Positions 1 to 5,515 are shown, counted from the stretch's first letter. The stretch: DNA of 6,985 nt from an uncultured Bacillota bacterium (GCA_900321955.1 ONXX01000045.1:8764-15748), one strand, 5' to 3'. Numbers and translations are program-made. Notes: generated by a model from the sequence alone, not told the origin.

Positions 1-354
1 AAGAAGTTCACTCGTCAGCAGAAGGACGCTGCTTACACCTGCATCCCGATGGGTCTGTGCTTCATTACCGAAGGTGTCTTACCTTTCGTTGCTGAAGATG
101 CTGCAAGAGTTGTTCCTGCTTCCATGTTAGGTTCTGCTGTTGCAGGTGGTCTGGCTATGGCTTCCCGTGTTACAACTGAAGCTGCTCACGGTGGTGTCTT
201 CGTAGCTCCGACTTCCAACAACATCGCTCTCTGGTTCTTATACCTGGTCATCGGTTCTGTCATCACTGGTGTCGTCTATGCAATCATCAAGAAGACTCCG
301 AGTGAGGAAGATACTGTTGAAGAAGAAGTTGTCGACCTCGACATCGATATCTAA
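1..354 (+). CDS. PTS fructose-family permease, EIIC domain, C-terminal part (5' truncated)
   Basis: The open frame runs into the window from the left and ends with TAA at 352-354, so 117 codons are visible. The membrane-embedded EIIC domain of this family carries a sugar across the membrane while EIIB phosphorylates it. Recognisable motifs are GLCFITEGVLPFVAEDAARV (nt 52-111), which matches the FruA-type segment 'GLCFISEGAIPFAAKDPARV', the GSAVAGGLAM segment, and an AHGGVFV motif near nt 187-207. A last hydrophobic helix (about nt 223-288) is followed by KK and a very acidic tail (SEEDTVEEEVVDLDIDI). Fructose-family permeases often carry EIIA and EIIB domains before EIIC, but those would lie outside the window. 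The aldolase starts 64 nt downstream with no terminator between, so co-transcription is likely. Family assignment is firm. Substrate is open: fructose, or another sugar or polyol matching the downstream enzymes. Confidence 0.9.
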   Translation, partial: KKFTRQQKDAAYTCIPMGLCFITEGVLPFVAEDAARVVPASMLGSAVAGGLAMASRVTTEAAHGGVFVAPTSNNIALWFLYLVIGSVITGVVYAIIKKTPSEEDTVEEEVVDLDIDI

Positions 355-403
355 TCTTTCATTAATAAGAAACAGCTTGAATTAGGAAAAACAGAATTCA
401 TAT

Positions 404-410
404 AGAAGGA
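404..410 (+). promoter_or_regulatory. Ribosome binding site of the aldolase gene
   Basis: AGAAGGA lies 8 nt before the ATG at 419. It supports this start over the next in-frame ATG at 431, which has no such motif at the right distance. Confidence 0.7.
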
Positions 411-418
411 ATTATATT

Positions 419-1303
419 ATGTACGCAAACATGAAATACATTCTTGATGCAGCCAACCGTGACAACTACGCTGTTATGGCAATCAACTGCATCAACATGG
501 AAATGGCAAGAGCTGCTATTGAAGCTGCTGAAGAAGAACATTCTCCGATCATCGTTCAGTTCGGTGTCGGTCAGATGGCCAAGATGGCTCATCCGACGGA
601 GATGGTTCCGATGATCAAGGCGATGGCAGAAAGAGTAACTGTTCCTGTATGCCTCAACCTCGACCACGGTCCTTCTTTTGAAGCCGAAACTGACGCGATC
701 AGATGGGGATTCTCCAATGTCATGATCGATGCTTCTTCGCTTCCATACGAAGAGAACGTAAGAAGATCGAGAATGGTCGCTGATATGGCTCACGCAAACG
801 GCATCAGTGTTGAAGCTGAGCTGGGTCACGTAGGTCAGGCAGCTGACGGCGATGGCAGAACTGCTGATATGTACACCAATGTCGAACAGGCTGTCGACTT
901 CGTTAAGAGAACTGGTGTCGATGCCTTGGCAGTCGCAATCGGTACAGCACACGGAAAGTATCCGGAAGGATTCGTTCCGAAACTGGACTTCGAAAGACTG
1001 GCTGAACTCAAGGCTGCCTTAAAGATGCCTTTAGTCTTACACGGCGGTTCCGGTTCCGGTGAAGAAAACATCAGAAAAGCTGTCGCAGGTGGCATCAACA
1101 AGATCAATGTCTGCACAGATGCTTTCCACGCTGCTGAAAAAGCAATGAAGGCAAAATGGGAAGCTGAACCAAATACAGATTATCTCGGCATCTGCATGGT
1201 TGCTGAAAAAGCAGTCAAGGAATTTGTCAGAGATTATATCCGCTTGATCGGTTCAAACAATCGTTATACTTTCGAAGCTGCTGACAACGGCAGTAAAGAA
1301 TAA
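419..1303 (+). CDS. Class II (zinc-dependent) ketose-bisphosphate aldolase, FbaA/GatY/KbaY family
   Basis: This 294-residue protein is of normal length for a class II aldolase, a cytoplasmic TIM barrel that reversibly cleaves a ketose bisphosphate (fructose- or tagatose-1,6-bisphosphate or a relative) into DHAP and an aldehyde. Visible active-site elements are LNLDHG with catalytic Asp82 and zinc ligand His83, VEAELGHVG with Glu134, GTAHGKY with zinc ligand His178, LHGGSGSG with zinc ligand His208, and the phosphate-site segment INVCTD (230-234). Bacillus FbaA has INVNTE at that segment and GatY/KbaY have an alanine at the middle position, so Cys232 is unusual but at a variable site. It follows a PTS permease and precedes an RpiB-like isomerase, which argues for a dedicated catabolic aldolase rather than the glycolytic one. 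A strong hairpin follows the gene. Class and chemistry are well supported; the exact substrate is not decided by the sequence. Confidence 0.93.
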   Translation: MYANMKYILDAANRDNYAVMAINCINMEMARAAIEAAEEEHSPIIVQFGVGQMAKMAHPTEMVPMIKAMAERVTVPVCLNLDHGPSFEAETDAIRWGFSNVMIDASSLPYEENVRRSRMVADMAHANGISVEAELGHVGQAADGDGRTADMYTNVEQAVDFVKRTGVDALAVAIGTAHGKYPEGFVPKLDFERLAELKAALKMPLVLHGGSGSGEENIRKAVAGGINKINVCTDAFHAAEKAMKAKWEAEPNTDYLGICMVAEKAVKEFVRDYIRLIGSNNRYTFEAADNGSKE

Positions 1304-1313
1304 TAACAAGCAC

Positions 1314-1342
1314 AAACAGGCGGAGGAAACTTCGCCTGTTTT
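1314..1342 (+). terminator. Intrinsic terminator after the aldolase gene
   Basis: A 12-bp stem (1314-1325 with 1330-1341, one G-U pair at 1323/1332) closes on a GAAA tetraloop at 1326-1329. A short T run (1339-1342, TTTTC) overlaps its 3' arm. The stem is strong but the U tract is short, so partial read-through into the next gene is likely. The hairpin could also protect the 3' end of the PTS-aldolase mRNA. Confidence 0.75.
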
Positions 1343-1348
1343 CTTACT

Positions 1349-1377
1349 TTGAAAACAACTTAATGAGTTCATATAAA
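1349..1377 (+). promoter_or_regulatory. Sigma-A type promoter for the RpiB-like gene
   Basis: TTGAAA at 1349-1354 and TATAAA at 1372-1377 are separated by exactly 17 nt, each one base from consensus. Transcription would start near 1384, giving a leader of about 20 nt that still includes the ribosome binding site at 1387-1393. It sits just after the aldolase terminator, so the RpiB-like gene can be transcribed on its own. Confidence 0.6.
1357..1369. promoter_or_regulatory. Possible operator: imperfect palindrome in the promoter spacer
   Basis: AACTTAATGAGTT is a 13-bp near-palindrome (5 of 6 base pairs symmetric) lying between the -35 and -10 boxes of the promoter at 1349-1377. A protein bound there would block or remodel the promoter. 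A short palindrome in AT-rich DNA can arise by chance, and no second copy was found in the window. Confidence 0.2.
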
Positions 1378-1386
1378 TAGAATTAC

Positions 1387-1393
1387 AAGGAGA
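1387..1393 (+). promoter_or_regulatory. Ribosome binding site of the RpiB-like gene
   Basis: AAGGAGA, a near-perfect anti-16S match, lies 10 nt before the ATG at 1404 and fixes that start. Confidence 0.7.
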
Positions 1394-1403
1394 ACAAGAA
1401 ACT

Positions 1404-2060
1404 ATGAAGATCGCAATGATCAATGAATTTTCTCAGGCTGCCAAGAACGATCTGATCCTGTCAGTCTTAAAAGAAGTCGTCGAACCGATGGGACACACTG
1501 TCTATAACACCGGTATGTCTACTGCAGACGCTTCCTTACAGCTGGGCGAGCCGGGCTATCTGACTTACCTCAACATCGGCGTTCAGGCTTCCTTGCTGCT
1601 GAACTCCGGCGCTGCTGACTTCGTCGTCTGCGGCTGCGGTACCGGTCAGGGTGCTCTGATGGCCTGCAACATGATGCCGGGCGTCGTCTGCGGCTATTGC
1701 ATCGAACCGAGTGATGCTTACCTCTTCTTGCAGATCAACAACGGCAACGCTCTCGCTCTTCCTTTCGCAAAAGGTTTTGGCTGGGGTGCTGACGTCAATC
1801 TGAGAAACATCTTCAATATCGCCTTCGGTTCTCCGAAAGGCATGGGTTACCCGAACGAGCCGGGCAGAAAAGAATCCCAGAACCGCAATGCGGCCAAACT
1901 CGACGAAGTCAAGAAAGACATCGCTAAGCCGATCGTTGAAGGTCTCAAGTCCATGGATCAGGACATCGTAAAGAAGTCCCTGACACCGCGTTTCCTGGAG
2001 TGCTTCAATGCCGGATGCAAAGATCCTGAGATCAAGGCGTTCGTCGATTCCTTATTATAA
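1404..2060 (+). CDS. RpiB/LacA/LacB-family sugar-phosphate isomerase, long form
   Basis: The 218-residue protein belongs to the family that interconverts aldose and ketose phosphates (ribose-5-P/ribulose-5-P, galactose-6-P/tagatose-6-P, or tetrose phosphates as in EryI/DerI). Its CGTGQG motif (78-83, catalytic Cys78) and the EPSDAYLFLQINNGNALALP block (101-120) align without gaps to E. coli RpiB as I recall it. Family length is about 150 residues. Here about 65 extra C-terminal residues follow, including a Pro/Gly/Arg-rich turn (GYPNEPGRKES) and a helical tail with two cysteines (200, 205). The RpiB Asp9-His10 pair reads Glu8-Phe9, and His99 reads Ile111; these histidines are linked to ring opening. 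The substrate may therefore be open-chain, which is inference. It has its own promoter behind the aldolase terminator. Alternating GGC/GGT, AAC and CTG codons suggest high expression. Confidence 0.85.
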   Translation: MKIAMINEFSQAAKNDLILSVLKEVVEPMGHTVYNTGMSTADASLQLGEPGYLTYLNIGVQASLLLNSGAADFVVCGCGTGQGALMACNMMPGVVCGYCIEPSDAYLFLQINNGNALALPFAKGFGWGADVNLRNIFNIAFGSPKGMGYPNEPGRKESQNRNAAKLDEVKKDIAKPIVEGLKSMDQDIVKKSLTPRFLECFNAGCKDPEIKAFVDSLL

Positions 2061-2067
2061 AAAGATG

Positions 2068-2095
2068 AGCGGTGCCGGAAATGCACCGCTTTTTT
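2068..2095 (+). terminator. Intrinsic terminator or attenuator between the isomerase and dehydrogenase genes
   Basis: Stem GCGGTGC (2069-2075) pairs with GCACCGC (2083-2089), extended by A2068-T2090, with a 7-nt loop and a run of six T (2090-2095). It is a textbook terminator shape. It ends one nucleotide before the ribosome binding site of the next gene, so part of the transcription presumably passes through it, and ribosome or RNA-polymerase events here would set downstream expression. Confidence 0.75.
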
Positions 2096-2096
2096 G

Positions 2097-2103
2097 AAAG
2101 GAG
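2097..2103 (+). promoter_or_regulatory. Ribosome binding site of the dehydrogenase gene, deciding its start
   Basis: AAAGGAG lies 4 nt before the ATG at 2108. An upstream in-frame ATG at 2072 would place its first codons inside the terminator hairpin and lacks a ribosome binding site, so 2108 is the likely start. Confidence 0.75.
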
Positions 2104-2107
2104 AATC

Positions 2108-3169
2108 ATGATTCAGAATTATCTCCCGCGTTATACGATCGGCACAGATGCCTTTGAACAGATCAAAGACGTCGTTGCCGTCTATGGAAACAAAGTCGGA
2201 CTTCTCTATGGCGAAAAGGCCTATGCCGCATCCAAAGAGAAACTCTTGCCTGCATTGAATGGTTTAAACATCGTCTTTGAGCGGGTCTATGGCAAGGAAG
2301 CTTCCTATACCCACATCGATTCGATTCTAACAGAACCGAAGATCAGGGATGTCGATTTTCTGATCGGTGTCGGCGGCGGCAAGGCCCTTGATGTGACCAA
2401 GGTCGTCGGCGACAAGCTGAACAAGCCGGTCTTCACCGTAGCCTCCATCGCTTCGACCTGCGCAGCGGTGACCAAGATTTCGATCCTTCACAACGATGAT
2501 GGTTCCTTCAAGGAGATCTATCGTTTAAAGAGTGCACCGGTCCATTGTTTTATCGATCCGGAGATCATCGTCAATGCGCCAGCCAAATACTTCTGGGCCG
2601 GCATGGGCGATACGATGGCCAAGCACGTCGAGTCGGTCTTCTCTTCCAAGAATGATGAACTGGATTTTGAAAGTCTCTATGGCGTGACTGTTTCCGATCT
2701 GTGCTATGAACCGATCCTGAAGAAAGGGGTCAAGGCCTATGAAGATGTCAAGAACCATGTCGTATCCGATGAAGTCAGCGATGTCATCAAGTCGATCATC
2801 ATTGCGACCGGCTCAGTCTCATTGAGCGTCAATCCGGATTATAATTCCGCCCTTGCCCATGCCTTGTATTACGGCCTCACGGTCAGAGAGTGGATGGAAA
2901 GAAAACACCTGCACGGCGAGATCGTCTCCTATGGCACTTTGGTGCAGCTTTTACTGGATGAACAATACGAAGAGTTAAGAAGAGTCTACGATTTCAATAA
3001 GAGCGTCGGCTTGCCGGTCTGCTTAAAGGATCTGGATTTGGAAAAAGACGATCCGCTTGACGATGTACTGGATGCGACGATCGTCAATCAGGAACTTGAT
3101 CATATCCCATACCCGATCACGAAACAGATGGTGAAAGAAACCATACTGAAACTGGAAGACTACAAATAA
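2108..3169 (+). CDS. Glycerol-dehydrogenase-like, metal-dependent NAD(P) oxidoreductase
   Basis: The 353-residue protein belongs to the GldA branch of the iron-containing alcohol dehydrogenase superfamily, cytoplasmic enzymes that oxidise a polyol or reduce a ketone. Seen in order are the N-terminal dinucleotide fold with GVGGGKALDVTK (87-98), a second cofactor segment ASIASTCAA (112-120), and the C-terminal helical domain with the three metal ligands Asp168 (GMGD), His251 (LAHAL) and His269 (HLHGE), as in GldA. Where GldA reads STDAP, this protein reads STCAA with Cys118, so the aspartate near the substrate pocket is lost. Glycerol itself may therefore not be the substrate. A polyol, hydroxy-acid or phosphorylated ketose substrate is possible, and glycerol-1-phosphate dehydrogenases are related. 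The gene follows an attenuator-like hairpin and is convergent with the small membrane gene at 3188-3412. Confidence 0.85.
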   Translation: MIQNYLPRYTIGTDAFEQIKDVVAVYGNKVGLLYGEKAYAASKEKLLPALNGLNIVFERVYGKEASYTHIDSILTEPKIRDVDFLIGVGGGKALDVTKVVGDKLNKPVFTVASIASTCAAVTKISILHNDDGSFKEIYRLKSAPVHCFIDPEIIVNAPAKYFWAGMGDTMAKHVESVFSSKNDELDFESLYGVTVSDLCYEPILKKGVKAYEDVKNHVVSDEVSDVIKSIIIATGSVSLSVNPDYNSALAHALYYGLTVREWMERKHLHGEIVSYGTLVQLLLDEQYEELRRVYDFNKSVGLPVCLKDLDLEKDDPLDDVLDATIVNQELDHIPYPITKQMVKETILKLEDYK

Positions 3170-3189
3170 AAAAAGAAGCTTTCGCTTCT
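3168..3189 (-). terminator. Terminator of the small membrane-protein gene (minus strand)
   Basis: Read on the minus strand, AGAAGC, a GAAA tetraloop and GCTTCT (3189-3174) are followed by seven T (3174-3168). The TAG stop of the minus gene (3190-3188) overlaps the stem, and the T run overlaps the TAA stop of the dehydrogenase. On the plus strand no T run follows, so this should stop only minus-strand transcription. Confidence 0.7.
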
Positions 3190-3412
3190 AGAGGTTTCTT
3201 GTAGGGATCAAGGCAAGGGCGACGGTGATCACCAGAATGATGATTCCGGCTTTGCGAAGCTTGCGTTCCTTGTCGTTATAATCTAAGGCGACCTGCGGTG
3301 ACTTCTTCTGACGTTCAGAAAAAGAGACCCGCACATAACCGATCAGAAACATCCCGATCAACATACCTGCATACATCAGGACATCCCTGATGAGGACCAG
3401 TGTTTTAATCAT
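3188..3412 (-). CDS. Small two-helix membrane protein, unknown function
   Basis: I do not recognise a family. The 74-residue frame has a hydrophobic N-terminal stretch (about residues 13-27, MYAGMLIGMFLIGYV), a charged middle (about 33-53, rich in Lys, Arg, Glu and Asp) and a second hydrophobic stretch (about 55-69, GIIILVITVALALIP), ending TRNL. This predicts two membrane passes joined by a short charged loop. Its reality is supported by codon use like its neighbours and by a terminator whose U tract exists only for this strand. The start is uncertain: ATG at 3412 has no clear ribosome binding site, while an in-frame ATG at 3376 (62-residue form) has an AGGGA about 9 nt upstream. It lies antisense between two plus-strand catabolic genes and may be a housekeeping insert unrelated to them. 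Confidence 0.65.
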   Translation of the reverse strand: MIKTLVLIRDVLMYAGMLIGMFLIGYVRVSFSERQKKSPQVALDYNDKERKLRKAGIIILVITVALALIPTRNL

Positions 3413-3438
3413 ATCTATATTCTAATATAAACAAAAAG

Positions 3439-3445
3439 AAAGAGG
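3439..3445 (+). promoter_or_regulatory. Ribosome binding site of the racemase-like gene
   Basis: AAAGAGG lies 8 nt before the ATG at 3454. The AT-rich stretch upstream (3411-3438) holds TATATT at 3416 and TATAAA at 3426, but neither has a convincing -35 partner, so no promoter is called. Confidence 0.55.
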
Positions 3446-3453
3446 TTAAAAAA

Positions 3454-4104
3454 ATGAAAGTCGTTCTTATTCATACCAGCCCGGTCTCATTAAATGATCT
3501 GAAGGCTTTATTCAAGGAGATCATCCCGGATGTTGAGATGGTCAACATCATCGACGATTCCTTACTGGATGAAGTCAAGAAAAACGGAAAGATCAACGCC
3601 AACATCATCTCCCGTATGTGCGCCTATGTACAGGTTGCCAAGACGATGAAACCGGACCTGATCTTCAATCAGTGTTCTTCTGTCGGTGAGGCCTTTGATA
3701 TCGCCCGCACCCAGGCTGACTGCAAGACCTTGAAGATCGATGAACCGATGGCTGAGAAGGCGATCTCCTTAGGTTCAAAGATCGGTGTCGTTGCCACGGT
3801 TGCCTCTACTGTCCAGCCTTCTTCCGATCTGATCCGCAACACTGCCAAGAAGTACGGCAAGGATGTCTGCGTCAATGAATACCTGGTTGACGGTGCCCTG
3901 GATATCTTAATGAGCGGCGATGTCGACAAGCACAATGAGCTGGTCATTGAAGCGATCAAGAAGGCCGAGAGTGAAAACGATGTCGTTGTCCTGGCACAGG
4001 GTTCGATGACGGCGATTCTGCCTTTACTGACCGATATCAAGAAACCGGTCTTAACTTCACCACGACTGGCTGTTGAAAGAGTCAAAGAGGAGCTGGGTTT
4101 ATAA
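3454..4104 (+). CDS. Asp/Glu/hydantoin racemase-superfamily protein with a single catalytic cysteine
   Basis: The 216-residue protein has the size and motif order of the aspartate/glutamate/hydantoin racemase fold. Members use two facing cysteines to invert a carbon next to a carboxylate, or act as isomerases or decarboxylases. The first motif, FNQCSSVGEA (71-80), supplies Cys74. A middle segment KIGVVATVASTVQ (109-121) is typical of the fold. At the second-cysteine motif, usually LGC(A/T)G or GCT, this protein reads VLAQGSMTAI (179-188), putting Gln182 in the cysteine position. Two-base racemisation is therefore unlikely. A one-cysteine isomerase, lyase or decarboxylase reaction, or binding without catalysis, is possible; arylmalonate decarboxylase is a known one-cysteine relative, although it keeps the other cysteine. 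The next gene begins on the base after this stop codon, so the product probably acts in the same pathway as the acid-sugar kinase. Confidence 0.8.
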   Translation: MKVVLIHTSPVSLNDLKALFKEIIPDVEMVNIIDDSLLDEVKKNGKINANIISRMCAYVQVAKTMKPDLIFNQCSSVGEAFDIARTQADCKTLKIDEPMAEKAISLGSKIGVVATVASTVQPSSDLIRNTAKKYGKDVCVNEYLVDGALDILMSGDVDKHNELVIEAIKKAESENDVVVLAQGSMTAILPLLTDIKKPVLTSPRLAVERVKEELGL

Positions 4105-4107
4105 ATG
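4084..4107 (+). promoter_or_regulatory. Translational coupling junction, stop then start
   Basis: The racemase-like gene ends TAA (4102-4104) and the kinase begins ATG (4105-4107) with no spacer. The purine-rich AAAGAGGAG at 4084-4092 is 12 nt from the ATG, longer than ideal. Re-initiation by the same ribosomes is therefore likely, giving linked amounts of the two proteins. Confidence 0.55.
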
Positions 4108-5511
4108 GCCGATCTTGCCCTGTTGAATGATGACAGAGACCATACGGAAATCCGGGAGGACCTTTTAAGATACGTCAAAAAGGACGATCATGTCTTCGTG
4201 GTTCTGGATGATGATCCCACCGGGACCCAGACCGTCCACGATGTCAGAGTCTATACCGACTGGTCCTATGCGTCGATGAAGGAAGCCTTTCAGAATGAAA
4301 AGCTCTTTTACCTTCTTACCAATTCCCGGGCAATGTCAGCGAAAGAAAGCCGCAGGATCCATGAAGAGATCTGTGCGGTGATTTCCAGAGTTTCCAAAGA
4401 GACCGGAAAGAAGTATTTCTACATTTCAAGAGGGGATTCGACCCTTCGCGGTCACTACCCGATGGAGACCGATATTCTGGCCGAAGGCTTAAGAAAAGAT
4501 ATCGGTCATATCGATGGGGACATCCTGATCCCGTACTTTAAGGAAGGCGGCCGCTTCACCATCAATGACATCCATTATGTCCGCTATGGCGACAGGCTTG
4601 TCCCGGCGGCGGAGACGGAGTTTGCCAAAGACAAGACCTTTGGCTACCATTCCTCCGACTTAAAGGAATACATCGAAGAAAAGAGCGAGGGGAAGATCAG
4701 AAAGGAAGACGTCATTTCCGTTTCCCTGGACGATATCCGAAAGCAGCTGGGTGTCAAGATCTTCGGCCTCTTATGTGAAGCGAAGGATCAAAAAAAGATC
4801 ATCGTCAATGCCGCAACGGATGACGATGTCCGCTATTTCTGCCGTTGTCTTTACCAGGCAATCTCGACAGACAAGACCTTTGTCTTTCGTTCCGCTGCTT
4901 CCTTTGTCAAGTGCGTCGGCGGCATTTCCGACCAAGGACTTTTAAACAAGGAGGAGATGATTCAGGAGGCAAATCCCAACGGCGGCATCATCGTCGTGGG
5001 TTCCCACACCGAAAAGACCACAAGGCAGTTAAACGAACTTTTGAAGCTTGATGGCCTGGTGCCTTTAGAGTTTCGCTGTTCAACGATCCTGGAAAGCAGG
5101 GAAGCCTTTGAAAAGGAGATCAGCCGTTTATTATTGAAGGAAGAGGAGATCCTTTCCTCAGGCAGGACGGCGGTCATCTATACCGAGCGTTTACTGATCA
5201 GTCTGGAAGATGACGACAAGGAAAAAGCGCTGGCCAGAAGCGTCGCCATATCTGATGGCGTCTGCCGCTTCATCAGCGAATTAAAGATCAAGCCTTCCTT
5301 TGTCTTAGCCAAAGGGGGCATCACCTCCGCCGATGTGGCCGTCAAGGGCTTAAACATCCGCAAGGCAAAGGTCCTGGGTCAGATCCAGCCGGGCGTACCG
5401 GTCTGGCAGGCGGAAAGCGATTCCCGTTTCCCGCATATCCCGTATGTCATATTCCCGGGAAATGTCGGAGACGACGAGACGCTGAAAAACGCCGCTTTAA
5501 GGCTTTTATAG
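4105..5511 (+). CDS. DUF1537 four-carbon acid sugar kinase (OtnK/DtnK family)
   Basis: The 468-residue protein spans both halves of the DUF1537 family, ATP-dependent kinases shown to phosphorylate tetronates or oxo-tetronates in L-threonate, D-threonate and D-erythronate breakdown. The N-terminal sugar-binding half shows VVLDDDPTGTQTVHDV (32-47), LTNSRA (71-76) and SRGDSTLRGHYP (108-119). A linker segment FRSAASF (261-267) precedes VVGSHTEKTTRQL (297-309). The C-terminal nucleotide-binding half shows LAKGGITSAD (401-410), the GQIQPGVPVW segment (425-434) and FPGNVGDDETL (450-460). Nothing looks truncated. OtnK and DtnK work with a decarboxylating partner (OtnC or PdxA2) to give DHAP, but neither is visible here. 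It abuts the racemase-fold gene upstream and ends in a strong terminator. Family is certain, substrate is not. Confidence 0.92.
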   Translation: MADLALLNDDRDHTEIREDLLRYVKKDDHVFVVLDDDPTGTQTVHDVRVYTDWSYASMKEAFQNEKLFYLLTNSRAMSAKESRRIHEEICAVISRVSKETGKKYFYISRGDSTLRGHYPMETDILAEGLRKDIGHIDGDILIPYFKEGGRFTINDIHYVRYGDRLVPAAETEFAKDKTFGYHSSDLKEYIEEKSEGKIRKEDVISVSLDDIRKQLGVKIFGLLCEAKDQKKIIVNAATDDDVRYFCRCLYQAISTDKTFVFRSAASFVKCVGGISDQGLLNKEEMIQEANPNGGIIVVGSHTEKTTRQLNELLKLDGLVPLEFRCSTILESREAFEKEISRLLLKEEEILSSGRTAVIYTERLLISLEDDDKEKALARSVAISDGVCRFISELKIKPSFVLAKGGITSADVAVKGLNIRKAKVLGQIQPGVPVWQAESDSRFPHIPYVIFPGNVGDDETLKNAALRLL

Positions 5512-5515
5512 AAAC

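Noticed and set aside
377..406. TTGAAT and TATAGA as a promoter before the aldolase
   Set aside because: The start point would fall near 413, after the ribosome binding site at 404-410, so the transcript would lack it. The gene is more likely read from the PTS gene upstream.
398..952. Minus-strand 184-codon open frame opposite the aldolase
   Set aside because: It is fully antisense to a clear aldolase. It is rich in Ser, His and Cys with no family motif, which is typical of a shadow of a biased coding strand.
2072..2107. Upstream start of the dehydrogenase at 2072 (12 extra residues)
   Set aside because: The extra codons lie in the terminator hairpin and U tract, and no ribosome binding site precedes them. 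ATG 2108 has AAAGGAG 4 nt away and starts where GldA-like proteins normally start.
3403..3431. TTTTAA and TATAAA as a promoter for the racemase-like gene
   Set aside because: The -35 box is poor, and the start near 3437 would leave almost no leader before the ribosome binding site at 3439. It is not strong enough to call.
3669..4178. Minus-strand 169-codon open frame across the racemase/kinase junction
   Set aside because: It is antisense to two recognised genes and has a Ser-rich low-complexity composition with no known domain.
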